From Patiria pectinifera (lineage: Eukaryota > Echinodermata > Asteroidea > Valvatida > Asterinidae), in assembly GCA_029964075.1 (NCBI GenBank), contig CM057141.1:2294001-2358000 (forward strand): a stretch of 64,000 nt of DNA, given 5' to 3'. Numbering within the stretch: position 1 is the first letter of the stretch; every line of letters begins with the position of its first letter. Positions 35,701 through 47,400 of this stretch are shown here, piece by piece. Under the pieces are notes generated by a model. That model did no database searches. It was not told the origin of the DNA and worked only from the letters and a program-made list of their open reading frames with translations. Both the position numbers and the translations under genes were made by a program.

Positions 35701-37828
35701 GATTTTTATGGACTTGAACATGCAATGTATACAAGAAAATAGACCGGCACCTGAAACACAACCAGTCCAACAACCCTTCAGTAATGCATCAATCAACTGC
35801 GCCAAAAGAAACATCTGGAATATTGGGTGCCACTCTCTATTTCTACACATTTCTCCATAGTCAGCCACCAGACTAATGACACTGAGGTCAGTCTTTTCAA
35901 GCAGTTGGACCATGGCTAGACATGTACCAGTCTAGTCTTTAGCCTCATTTTGAAAACATATGACTTCCCTCTCAAAGTCAAAATCTCATGCGTGCCAAAT
36001 ATTGAAGAAAAGTCTCCTTTAAAAATGGAGTTGAATCTTCAATCTTGGTTGGTGAAATACTGATGAGGACCTTTTATTTTTTGGAGAATTTTGCTGGCTA
36101 CAGAGTGAGTAAAGTTGGCCTGATTTCATTTTGAATGTTTTCCAGCACTCAAGGTCCCGACAGTAACACAAAAGTGGCATGTCTGCTGTGATGCACATTT
36201 GGGGTGCTATTCTTTCCCTCACAAAATATCCCAGAGTCACTGCTCATCAGTGTCAGCATCCAACGTTCCATCATGGACACATGTTGTTATTGGCTCTGTA
36301 TGAAGGACAATTGAAGTCAATGAAGTGTATCCCCAACTGTACACAATGAATGACAGCAAACCAATGATTGACAGGTGTAACAGCATTTTATGTGGTTGAA
36401 AAGGTTTGTCAAAAGGTCCTTTGATCCTATAGGGATTTCAAACACCTATGGGAAATTTTGGGGGATTGGATGAAATTGTGTTAATCAGTCTCCATTCACT
36501 CTAAAACTCAAGACATTATTGATAAAAATCTTCCAAGGTCAACTACTAGTACTTGAACAGTAACTCAGTGTCAAGTGTCACCATGGAACCATTTTCATAG
36601 CCTAATGGCCTTACATAATACAGTCGACTCTCGTTAGTACAAACTCTGTTAATACAAAATTCTAGTTATACATAAAGCCTTAGTCCCGACTGTGCATTTA
36701 TGTGCACAATGAATGGGACTGATGTTCCTCTTACAAAATAATACAAAATTCTGATATAACAAACAGTTTGGCTAGGTCCGAACGAGATTGTATAAACAAG
36801 ACTTGACTGTACATGTTTACTGAGTACTGCCCACTCTACATGAACATAGTTAGGGCACTCCCAACTTTGGTAAGGGAAGGGAGGTGGTCAGGGCAGTTGA
36901 ACTGTGGCAATTCGTGGGAACACGGTTGGGCATGCCAACTGCGAAGTTTTTTTTGGTTTTTTTTTAACATGAATGTCATTATGTATGGCCAGCAACATTT
37001 TGCACAAAGTTCAACCGTGGTTATTTACTGGACTACCTCTGTAAATAAAGGTTTAGCTTGCATTGTATTGAGGTGAATTTTAGAATTTTTTACTCACAAC
37101 CCGAAAAAGAATTCGCCTTTTGCGGAACATGTAAGAAACCACATTTTGTGCATTGGTGATTGGTCACCGCTGTTCGCGAGCACAGTGCTGTACAAATGTA
37201 CTAAGCCTATGCTGTATAGACACACACAATGTGTATATCGTACATAGACCTCGGAACGGTAAGACATTAGGTTGGTTTCCTTTGACCCAGATGTTTGAAA
37301 TTGAATAAGTAAACAAGTGTCCCATAGTTAAAGGGACACTGGGTCCTGGAACAGCCCGATTGGGCTACAAAACGGGCTTCTAACAAGATGATGTTAATCG
37401 GAATGAATGTTTGTTTTAACCCTAAAAGGGCCGCGGGGGGGGGGGGGGCGGAATCCCAATATATTTGAAATAGGCTAAGTAAACAATCCAAAACATGAAA
37501 TTTTCGGAGATTTCAGGACCTAGTGCCCCTTTTAACATGTTTAAGCAACTGCGCTCTTGCACAAAAGTGTCGAAACAACTCGGAACTGACTCAAGAATGT
37601 GTGTTTGATAAGCCAAGGTCACCTGTTGTTCTCGAAGTCCATAGCTTGAATGAAGAAGAAGCGAGCAGGCACGTTGAAGTTGGCCTCCAGTCCCGGTCCC
37701 CACACGAAGCTCTTGAGTGGGCAAACCACCCTTTCTCGGTCGTATCCAGTGATCACATCTTTGACGGCGCAACAAGCCAGCACACAGCACAAGAGCGTGA
37801 CCAGGAAAGTCCTAGAAATCCCCGACAT
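20684..37828 (-). CDS. POGLUT2: Protein O-glucosyltransferase 2/3 (KDELC) homologue, 9 exons, 474 aa
   Basis: Coding exons on the minus strand: 37828-37623, 33434-33232, 27051-26843, 25578-25501, 25181-25009, 24305-24068, 22208-21999, 21732-21643, 20701-20684. They sum to 1425 bases with every phase matching. The family transfers glucose to Ser in EGF repeats (for example Notch) inside the ER. Seen: signal peptide about 1-21; [20 protein letters not shown] opening a filamin-type repeat (to about 140); a cysteine-containing linker (CFCPEQ); then a CAP10/GT90 domain about 190-465. The CAP10 part carries [63 protein letters not shown] and [11 protein letters not shown]. These match vertebrate POGLUT2/3 closely and in order. 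One gene for the ancestor of both vertebrate paralogues is likely, so the symbol is nominal. Vertebrate proteins are about 30 residues longer at the C-terminus. Confidence 0.95.
20857..21100. repeat. Tandem duplication, two 124-bp units
   Basis: The unit starts GAACATATATTTTTTTATTA and repeats at 20981 with only a few differences. It lies in the last intron of the POGLUT gene. Confidence 0.85.
21367..21590. repeat. Dispersed repeat (CTAGAGGGGTGTTT family), copy 1
   Basis: Starts CATAGCTAGAGGGGTGTTT, followed by GGGAATAACTATGTGCTTGG and a CCGGC-containing arm. Related copies are at 47638-47900 (inverted) and 60665-60895. It lies in a POGLUT intron. Confidence 0.6.
22209..24067. other. POGLUT intron 6 sequence
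   Basis: Intron between 24068 and 22208. Part of it (about 23600-24010) is a diverged repeat also seen near 62880-63140: shared GACCAATCAGCGGG-like, GACGTCAC and GCGGGATCGCAT-like blocks. No exon or RNA gene seen. Confidence 0.4.
26283..26797 (+). mobile_element. TTAA-flanked non-autonomous element, copy 2
   Basis: TTAA at 26279-26282 and 26798-26801 brackets ends AGGGAATGTATAACATTTGC and GTTGTATATTCCCT (inverted repeats). A central palindrome (26621-26644, arms AACGCTGGTC / GACCAGCGTT) is present. TTAA flanks are typical of piggyBac-type insertion. It lies in the POGLUT intron between 25579 and 26842. Confidence 0.75.
28484..28698. mobile_element. Fold-back element with long C and G runs
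   Basis: Perfect inverted ends CTACAATCCCGGCCA and TGGCCGGGATTGTAG. The inner left arm has two C runs of about 10-12, and the inner right arm has a G run of about 13 followed by further G runs. The arms can pair, and the G side has quadruplex potential. Confidence 0.65.
31088..31159 (+). tRNA. tRNA-Ala(GGC)-like sequence, probably a pseudogene or SINE head
   Basis: Box A TGGATAGCTCAGTTGG and box B GGTTCAGACCC are clear. D arm (GCTC/GAGC), T arm (ACAGG/CCTGT) and a weak anticodon stem (CTGGA/TCTGG) form, with loop ACGGCAA giving anticodon GGC. Against a working tRNA: two mismatches at the end of the acceptor stem, C instead of T at position 33, and GGC is not a normal eukaryotic alanine anticodon. 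Confidence 0.5.
32611..33076. mobile_element. 466-bp palindromic element flanked by TTAA
   Basis: TTAA at 32607-32610 and 33077-33080 brackets AGAGGTTGTGGAATGCTC and its inverted counterpart GAGCACTCCACAACCTCT. The arms pair over nearly their whole length of about 225 bp with scattered mismatches. It is non-coding. It shares the TTAA target with the other family in this window but has different termini. Confidence 0.8.
33512..34034 (+). mobile_element. TTAA-flanked non-autonomous element, copy 3
   Basis: TTAA at 33508-33511 and 34035-34038, ends AGGGAATATACATCATTGG and GTTGTATATTCCCT. A perfect 34-bp palindrome sits at 33843-33876. Aligns along its length with 26283-26797 and with the reverse of 5752-6324. 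It lies in POGLUT intron 1. Confidence 0.8.
34849..35203 (+). mobile_element. Fold-back MITE with TCGGTCTCTGGTCA termini, copy B
   Basis: Same termini and body as 12929-13289 in the opposite orientation (TTGTACAGACAAGGTGGGTA, CCTTGGTGCAATTTCCCC, GAGGGCGCTG). No long direct repeats flank this copy. It lies in POGLUT intron 1. Confidence 0.75.
36621..36809. mobile_element. Non-autonomous pogo/Tigger-type element with TA duplication
   Basis: Inverted ends CAGTCGACTCTCGTTAGTAC and (complement) CAGTCAAGTCTTGTTTATAC. TA on both sides (36619-36620, 36810-36811). The terminus is typical of pogo/Tigger elements. 189 bp. Confidence 0.75.
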
Positions 37829-40800
37829 GGTCTCTGTCACATTGGAGGGTCAACCAAGCCAAGTATCCGGGAAAATTTATAGGATTTTGTACGCAATCGT
37901 GAGTACTTTTGCGGCAATCTTAGGACTAGACATTCCTGTCCTAGCTACGTGGTACATGCATTGGACGTGCGAGCGCTGCGCTGCGCTGAGGCGAATGGCT
38001 AGCTTGGGTCAACTAGTTACTTCCGTACACATGGCAAATGAATAGCGAACATACCACTAGATAAAAGGTAATGCTCATCCGATATTTACATTCTGATAAT
38101 TTGAGCTACATTAAGAAATGCATGATTATAACAAAATTCGGTTCTTATTAGGTATTAAGTCTAATTGTTTCTTTCTGTTTGATTCTTAGAGAGAAATTAA
38201 TCATTAAAAATAGAGAATACTGTGTTTTTTGCTGGCATATTTAAGACATGATACCTATTTTGGAATGGAGGAATCCCAGTAACTTTTTGGCAGTTCAAGG
38301 GGGCGCTCTTTACAAAACTTCACTAAAACTCTACAAAGCCATCGTCCCATGAGAAAACTCAAACTTCTTCAAAAGGTAGGCCTGCTGTATAGACTTAAAA
38401 ATAGCATTTTTGATTTAAGAGACTGCAACAGGCCTAACCCAAGACGTTTTCTCGTTTTGTAAAGAACAAATGGAATTTGATCCTAGCACCAGATTGAAGC
38501 ATGAGGTTTAATTTTGCGATGAATAAAATGTTTCATTACAATTCGCAAACTCAATTTCGAATTTTACTTTTACCATGAATAAAATGTGTAATCGAAATTC
38601 GCAAATTGCACAAACAAAACCAAATTAAAGTAATGAAAATAATTAGAAGGGAAAAAAATGCAATATGTCGAGTAGCAAGGGAGAAGCAATTTTTACAAAT
38701 TAGCCATCTTTCAAAGAATAGTTTGATTAGTTTCATTGGACTACTATTCCCACTTCTCTCTCTATGCCCCATTTCGGGCCCCCGCATAATCTAAAAGATT
38801 TTTTTTTGTAAAAAGACATTTTAACAGAAGTTGACTCACAACAACTAATTTCACTGTGCATTCTTCTCTTGTTCATGTTCACGTCGATCTCACTCACTCA
38901 GTTGTAACTTCAGTAGTCAGAAATGCATGCGTTCATTACATGTACAGGTATTTGAGTACATACTATTGAATACATGTATATAATTGTTTTAATTATTGTA
39001 CTTGAACGCATTTGAATAATAATAATTTGATTTCACTGTATTCTAGCATTCAAAGGAAGGCATAGTAATTTAGTGTCGAAAATAACATCAAAGTGGCTCT
39101 GCATTGTCCTCGACAAAATACATGTGGGAACAAAATACATAACTGTAAACTAATATAAATATCTCACATCCAATCTTTCGTTTTTCCTTTTTTTGAGGGG
39201 GGATATTCGAAAAGAAATTGTCCTGATCAAAACGTTTTCTGAGATAAAGCACCTGCATCCCTTAAAGCGTTCATGAATTTTACACTAGAGCATATTTGTA
39301 GCTGATATCCATTCATCTGAAAATGTATTAAATTTATAAGACATCCCTTTTTTTGTGTAAACATTTGACGGGTGAACTTTTTTAAACATTTAAAATGTTT
39401 CATGCTTTCCTGACAACTGAGGGCGCCGTTGCTATCATATCATTTTAGGAACACACTCCTGATTAAAGTGTTTCTTTTCAAATTGCAAACCCAAAATTCT
39501 CCTCATTGAAACCATTTGTGCATAAAGATTGTCCCCGTGTCTTATACTGTCATATACTGAAACAACAACGAACCACTGAAAACACACAAATAACCACATC
39601 AAACTCCTAACACTTATGGTGACTTTTAATGCTGAACTCATGTGGGAAACTGAAGTTCTGGTTTGAATGACATCACAACTTTTCTCATGAATATGGTAAT
39701 TTGCATTAGTGCTGGATAAAATCAAAAAGGCACCAAAACGCCCTTTAAATGGCTGTGTAGATTAAAAATAAAGGTAAATGGAACACAATTGTACATTTCA
39801 AGGATTGCATTGTTTTAAATCCATTACCGGTGCACTATGAGCCCTTTAACTGAGTTTAGCAAGAGGCAAGATTCAATTCTCTTGATTGATCGATAGTCGA
39901 TAATGCGACGTGACGTCTGAATATAGAGGTCGTATTATTGATCACGAACTGCGTACAATTGCCAAAAGATTTCTCTCTTGGTCGCCGAACGATGATGTGC
40001 ATGAGCACGTATTGGCGCATCATAAAATAGGTTCACCATTAGAAATGATGCGAGTATATGCGGCTCAGAAAGAGTCGAGCTATCTGCCCGCCTATTGAGA
40101 TGTGGATAATGTGTTCATCACACAGAGATGCTGACTCAGGCGTAGTGTGCAAAGACGACTCCCCCCCCCCCCCACAACACCCCCAGACCCTGCTTTTTTA
40201 TCACCCCGAGCCGATTTTTAGGAGATTAATTATTATTATGATGGGTTGAAGGAGATGAGCTCTGCATAAATTTCCTCTCGGCGTGCTATCTTCGATTTTC
40301 AACTAGTGTAGATTTAGTTTTGAAATTGCCATTTTTCTATAGCAATACAAAAGTATTCACTTTTGAGTGAGACATCAAAAGCAAACCCGCCCATTTAATT
40401 AAAGAATATTTAATTTACAAATTCCAAGTCATTGGCGACTCGACAATAATTCAGGCGTACCTTTCTGCGCATCATGTGCGAACAAAAGCAAAACAGGACA
40501 AAAGCATATTTTCAGAGGATTGACAAGTCTATAATATTAGCATTTTCCGTGTAAACAAAGTATACAACGTGAAAATTGATAGAGGAAAAAAAAACAATTG
40601 AAATAGGTTGAATACCCTGGGTGGACAACTATAAGTGTCAATCTCTTTTAGGTTTTGAGTTAAATTTCGAGGGTTCCACAGGTGCCATGTGGCATTTGCT
40701 GGCTTGGGGTGTTTATTATTTTTTTCTATCATCAATGTTTGTCAAACGATTTTTTAGGGCTTTCATGGCAGTCAGTTTTGGAACAGCAAATTGTACATCC

Positions 40801-41160
40801 CTTTTTTCCCTTTTAGCCGAAGGCTAGATTTTCTTAATTTTAAGCTTAGTTGAGTTCCCTTATTTAGTTTTGGAAGTCAAAGATGTCTTCAAATCACAAA
40901 CAAACAAAAACTGGTCAGCGAAATTCTCTCCAATGTGGACTGTTGAAACGTACCAAAATAAATTTAGACATATTCCATTTTCGGAATAATAAAAACCGCC
41001 AGTTGTTATTTGTGAAACTTCATTAATGTTTCATTCCCAATCGATCTATAACCCTGACGTCCCTTTGATCTATCCTAATCCCAATAGATCAGACCATTCA
41101 GACATCTACCCTAATCGTGTAGAGGTAGTAACTCGGTCCCATTTGGGTTGTAGCAACGGG
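37829..41160. other. Divergent intergenic region between POGLUT and the adhesion GPCR
   Basis: About 3.3 kb separating the two start sites, which face away from each other. It is AT-rich with a GC-rich patch just upstream of POGLUT (37960-38010, GAGCGCTGCGCTGCGCTGAG). It contains a diverged repeat (39400-39770) related in inverse orientation to 25780-26050, and a C run near 40161. No gene seen. Confidence 0.5.
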
Positions 41161-41168
41161 TATATAAA
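41161..41168 (+). promoter_or_regulatory. Candidate TATA box of adhesion GPCR gene
   Basis: TATATAAA in the context GGGTATATAAAGTTGCC, about 276 bases upstream of the chosen start codon. A transcription start about 30 bases downstream would give a 5' UTR of about 250 bases containing two short upstream ORFs. Confidence 0.4.
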
Positions 41169-41256
41169 GTTGCCCCTCCAATCGATATTTTTCTGCGAGG
41201 TCTCATCGACGACGACATTCGGGGCTGAATATCGAGCGGAATTTTGTGCAACCATC

Positions 41257-41382
41257 ATGGTTGCTGGTCTCACTTTTAAGGCCAGCCTGAAAATCCTGTT
41301 TTTTTGCCCGTGGTATTTAGCATTTTCCAGCTGATTTCTCGTCATGCGGCGTACCACGAATTCTAGGGATAATCTTACTTGA
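41257..41382 (+). promoter_or_regulatory. Two upstream ORFs in the probable 5' UTR
   Basis: ATG at 41257 opens a 25-codon ORF closed by TGA at 41332-41334. ATG at 41344 opens a 12-codon ORF closed by TGA at 41380-41382. Both precede the main ATG at 41444. If transcription starts at the TATA box above they would be expected to dampen translation. Their presence in the mRNA is an inference. Confidence 0.35.
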
Positions 41383-41443
41383 GCGTCTTTGGGATTTTAC
41401 GGCCAGGCGTTCCACGGAGGAAGGGAGGAACTTGCGTCTGGGC

Positions 41444-44400
41444 ATGATGGGCCTTGTCGGTCTTTGTTTCGGCCATCGCAACAATGGATATCTTTTGGTG
41501 AGTATTACAGTAATGACATTTTTAAGTTTTCATTAGCGGTTGCTTTATAACACTTTTCATTCAAAATCCAAGAAAAGGTACTTTCATTTCATGCCAGACT
41601 GTCGTTGGACTCAATTGTTAGTTTCATTTTTGAATTTGGACCAATAGATTATACCAAATTTGCTCTTTCAATTCAACAGGAATTTCCAAGAGACGAATTT
41701 CCCCAAACTAAGGCGAATTTAGAATGCAACATTCGTGACTTACACTTCATTCAAGAATTACCGGTACACAGAAATGAAGCCTCTGGTGTCATTCGAAATT
41801 GAAATTAACAATGGAGCCCACGACGTCCTAGAACAAAATTAAAATATCTTTCCAGGGAATTTGAACTTAATTCATACGAGTGTTAAAGGAAATGGAGGAG
41901 GAAAATGTAGTATCCAGACGCCACTTCTTTGGTTGTGTACAAAGCTTGTGGAGAGTCGAGTACATTTTCAAAGTATTTTCTAACAAAATTGGAAACGTTT
42001 CTCATTCCGAGATTCATGGGTTTTTTTCAACACTGTTGCAACGGCTGACCTTCACTAAGATAAAGATTTTTAAAAAGCGGCGTCAGGATGCAACACTCTT
42101 TCTTCCATTTCCCTTAACAATCTTATCATTCCCTTCGAAACGGAAACAAAACCTTTACTAAATAGTCTCGAGAGTTTTTGTTTTTAGAAATTATCTGAAG
42201 ATGCCGCCGTGTAGTCACATTGACTATTCGTCTGAGTTTTTGCTTTAAAATAGCAATTATATTTTTTATAACTTGGCGAAATATCCTAGGTATCCTAATA
42301 TGTTTTTGCTTAATAGCAATACATTTTTATAACTTGGCGAAATATCCTAGTTATACTAATGACATTAATTTGTTTAATGAGCCAGCTTAATGAGGAAAAT
42401 TGTTTCCCTTTTATTTCATCTGCAGGTGTGGTGTTTGACAGCGGCTTTGACATGTATTCATATATTTCCTGGTAAGCAACATTAATGTTGTAGAGAGGTT
42501 CAATGAGTGATTATATAATTTCAAACAGTCTTTGTGCTCCTCATTTCAATCTATCAACATTGTATTTCATCTGTTTATGCGTTATGAGCAACCCCAAATA
42601 AAAGCGTCTTCACTGAAAAATTTCCTGGGTTAATTTTACCCAAGAAAGGGTGAAAACTGGAACTACCCAAACTTGGGTTGTTCTATAACCAATTGTTTGG
42701 GTTAGAATTTCTGCTCAATTCAACCAAAACTTGTGGTCATTCAAGACCAAATTTAATTCGGTCTTGTATGACTACAACTTTTGGTTGAAATGGCTATGTG
42801 AAGAGTGTAGGAATCAAATTGATGTTATCTGTTCGGCACAACAGGGACAGTCGTCTACGGCCAGGTGACCACGGATGCCCCTGTCACCACGACCAATGGC
42901 ACCAGTGTCACCCTCACCGCCACGACGGCAGGCGACAACTCGACCCAGGGCCCTACCCCGCCCCCTCCACCCACCAAGAAGGAGATCTTACTGGCTGAAC
43001 TCATGGCCACCAAGTCCGAGTCTTTTAATGCCAGCGTTATCGACTTCATCGCCACTTACGACGATTTACAACTAGAGGTAAGTCCGTTGCTGTAAAATCT
43101 TGAAGACTAAAATAGTGAATCAAAATGTTAACCCCACATGAAAAAAATCATGATAGTACTTTTTGATGGAAGAATGGAAACAAATGATTGAATATACTTT
43201 ATTTAAATATAGTGGCCCCTGCCATAAATAAAAATGAAAAATATTCGATCTGTTCTGTGGACGTTATCATGGACATGTGTTTTTTTTTGTGCGGTGTCTC
43301 ATTGGTGGGCTCGTGTAGCTTCTCTGTTTTTGACAATTCAATCATATTAACATTAATTTGTTTGGGATTTTTACGCAAGGGCGGATCCAGAACACAATTT
43401 TTGGGGGCCCCCCAAAAAAATTGGTACCCCAAAACGTGCGTAAATTTTTTTTGGGATTCTAGATGCTCTGTAGTGCGATCTGAGGCAATTTCTGACCACT
43501 TTGACCAATTCCTTTTTTTAGGAAAAGATGGTGGTGTACGCAGTGCATGCCTTTATTGCGGCGTCACTTAACAAAAAAAAAAGGTTTTTTTGGGGGGGGG
43601 GGGACATGGCCCCCGTTGCCCCCCCCCCCCCCCTGAATCCGCCCTTGTTTCCACGTCACGAAATACGAATTTTGAATGTGCTTCTGCATAACCCAAAAAG
43701 AAAATAATAATACACAAGCACAGGAAGAGAGTGTTGTGAGACGGAAAAAGGTTGAAATGTTTGTAAATCATTGACGTGGTTTTGTCACAAAAATTAGTTT
43801 AAGACCCTGACCTGAAATGTTGTAATGAAAAAAAGTTCATGCAAAAACGTATTGTTTGATTATAAGGCTCTTAAGCCTGTTATTATTTTTTACTCTCTCG
43901 GTATTTCACAGCTAAACAGTCAGTATAAAATCCCCAATATTACATGTGAAAATTGTGTCCCACTCGAAGCTTTGCACCCCGAAAGTCTTGAATAACTAAG
44001 AATGGGAAAAGTGGATATTTTGTCCCCCACTTTTTGAAAGTAATTATGTCTTTTGCCCCTCACGTTCTGGATCCCCCGTCTACCGAGATCTGAACTCCCC
44101 CCCCCCCCCAAAAGATCACAGCTATTTAATTACAACATTTCATGTACAGGAGACGTTGCAATTTATCTACTACAATGACACCTACATACTAAGCCCGGAC
44201 GAGCGGCCAGACATCGCCAGCTACGACAGTGCCATCCGCACCATGTCTGTCATGCTAGACGTCCTGGGTGAGGAGGGGGTTGACCCCGCCCCCAGGGAGG
44301 TCCTCTGCACCTACATCTACGTCGGGGACTTGACCAGCATGATGTTCGAGGGTACCAGCCTGACTGATGTCACCGACTTTGGAGAGCTCAATGGGCTAGT

Positions 44401-47400
44401 AACGGTAAAACAATATAATTCCTTGATATAATCGTAACATATAGCTAATTCGGCCAAAGGGATATGAAATGCTAATTATATTCTAAACGAAGGAAACAAA
44501 TCTACAATTTTGCAACTTTCAAATCAGGCCTAACGTGAAATGTAACATTTGCAAACGTGGATCGATTTTTTTGGACGAGCTCTTGTTTTTCATTGAAGAG
44601 GCTTTTATTGAGTAACTTAACTACGCGGAACTATTTTTTTATGGGGGAGGCTAATATTACAACACAAAGTGGCAGAACTTTGTGTGGTGTGATATTGCTC
44701 CGCCACGAGTCATTACCACACGCACCCAAGTTCCTGAAGGAAGGGGGTCCCGTCACCCACCATCCAAAACAACCTAAGCCGTCGGATCGGAGTGTCCCCC
44801 AGGGACGCAGTGGCGGAATCTATAGGATTTTTCAAAGGGTCGGTCTATGAAGTCAACACAGAAAGGCCTTAAACGATGAACCGAGATTTGCAGTGCCCGT
44901 TGACTGTTACTGCGATCCAAATGTAGCTTATTTAGTTATTGTTTTAAAACTGATCATTTTTGTCTTCCTTTTTACTCAGTACATCATTGAGATTTGTGAC
45001 ATACTTATCGATGAACAATATCACGAGGACTGGCTTGTAATAAGGAAGGTAAGCTGGTGTCATCCATGTCCTACTTGAAACCAGACTATGCAAAGCTGGT
45101 TCCAGATGCACAAAGTTACTGAATGGCTTTTCACTGGAAGTCTTTACATAATACATGTACTTCTGTGTACACCAATCGGGCACATTTTGGCCCATTTATT
45201 GGCGTTAAGGGGTACTCCTATACGATAGCACTGCCCGGCTCTCAAGTGACATTGAATCAGTGAAGTAGCTTTTTCCGTTTAAACAAAACATACAAACTGA
45301 ACATTTGTTAGGAGAAAAACAAAGGAGTGTAGAATTGATGTGACATTCAGATACAGTGCTCAATACTTAACAAATGACAAAAAGAATGATGTACAGAAAT
45401 ATTAAACTGCTCATCGGATACATTTTAATGCCAGGTATTTCCAGCGTTTGCGTCTGTGGTAGGCACAATCGACACCCTGTCGATTCTGCTGGCTAACATG
45501 CTGGAGAGACCAGCTAGAACGTTCAGCAGTGTCAAGAACATCGGTAAGTTACTTTAAACCAAACTGCTAACTTCAACTATTAAGTATACTAATAATCCTA
45601 CATCCCTCTCGACTGCATTTGTTTCTCAGTGCTAGCTATCGTAAGGTCATTTACCTTGATACGTGTGTGCAAGATATCACATGATTGAATAATAACTTCA
45701 TATAGAATGCGTTCGAGTAGTTTCCCCGTGTATACACGGGGTTTAAGCCACAAGGATAATCGAACGCCGCGGTGTATTCGCCTGGCATTCTGAGAAAATT
45801 AAAGTCAAAGGTTGTTGCTTGGTGGGACTTTAAAAAGTAAACTACTGTTATCTGCTGCACTTGTAAAACTAGTTTTATAATTGGTGGAATCGGAGGATAT
45901 GTTCTGAATTATCAAAAATATATGTCTGTATATCCAAATGATCAGCGTAAAAAAATTGGAATATTTGTGTCATAAATCGCGTCATTGTAGTCACTTCGTA
46001 TTCAAGTTGCACGTAATATTAAAATATTGCAGGTGATGTATTTTTGGCAAACTCTATTTTGTTCTCATCAAGCTTGGTTTTATCATATATTTCCTTGGTT
46101 TTATCCTTTATTTTCTTGCTTTACAGAATATCATTTAGAAAAGAAAATTTGGAGTGAATTCCTTGAGGGTGATGTTTTCTTTGAATTCGACAAAAATGAA
46201 GGTATAGCAGTGCCACTGGACTACTTGCAAACTGTGGAATTTCAAGGTGAGACCCTGGGAGTTGCAGCCCCAAACATTAGACCTATGCAGTGTTGATAAC
46301 ATCAACTGTTTACGAAACGAAATCAATATTGCCTTACGAATTTCAGTTATTCCGCCAAGTATGAACGGCGTGCATATCATCAATATATCCCCGTCATCTG
46401 CTAGGTCGTTGAAAATATTTGTGTGCTCTCTGGGGCCAGCTTTAATAGTCTTGCCTTGTCTTGTTAGAATTATAGATTTTTTGGTAGAATTATGAGACGG
46501 CAAATTTGCCATTATCCGTTATTTCCAGCAACTGACGTAGTAACGCTGGTAGGCGTCCGCTATCGCAACATCAGTGACATCATGGGTACCAGCCGGACTG
46601 GTGTGTCTGTCGTGGATGAGATCAGGGGAAACAGGTACGAAGGAAATACATTGCATACACTGTAAAACGTTTTCTTTAATTTTGAAGGCATTATAAACGC
46701 TTTTTGGCAACTGTGTATACACTTGTAGCGTTTCAGGAGAGAATTATTACCGTTTACATTAATTGTAAACGCCTCGTATAAACTTACAGTATAAACCTTC
46801 CGTTTAACTCCTCGTGACGTGAACGGCGCTGTTTTGGGAAGTTAGGAAGCGTTTATAAGTTAAACAAGATGTTTGATGTTTCTGGACGGCGCCGTTCACG
46901 AGGCGTTGAACGGAAGGTTTATACATTGTTTTCCTTATGGTCAATTTATCGTCATATATACGCAGCTACAAAAATGAAACCGGTTGTCGAGGCTTTGTTT
47001 TTGGTACTCGGATATCTTAATAATGAATCCTACTCAAGATTTTAGGACCTTTACGGTAGTAAATGGCGTCTCTTGGCAAACGCATTAAAACGTTTATAAA
47101 CTGTTGCAAAAAGCGTTTAGATGTATTATGTGTGCAAATAATGGTACATATGAAATACTGTAATGTATTTGCTTTATTGTGTAACATAAACGAATCTGAG
47201 TTTCCGAGAGCACTTAAGTAATGCATCAAGTTTGAAACGATTCTGTGGTATAGGAAAAGTCAGTTTATATTCCCCAAAATGCAATCATTTTGTTCCTGTC
47301 ACTACGAAGTTTTGCCTGTAAACAAATATCCAACTGCAACAAAAGGAAAAATTAATTTTCTTTATTAACTCTGGGTAAAATATAACGTCTAGGGTAGGAA

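Noticed and set aside
35524..35913. 129-codon open frame on the minus strand in POGLUT intron 1
   Set aside because: No recognisable family or splice signals, and it does not fit the POGLUT frame; probably chance or an old repeat.
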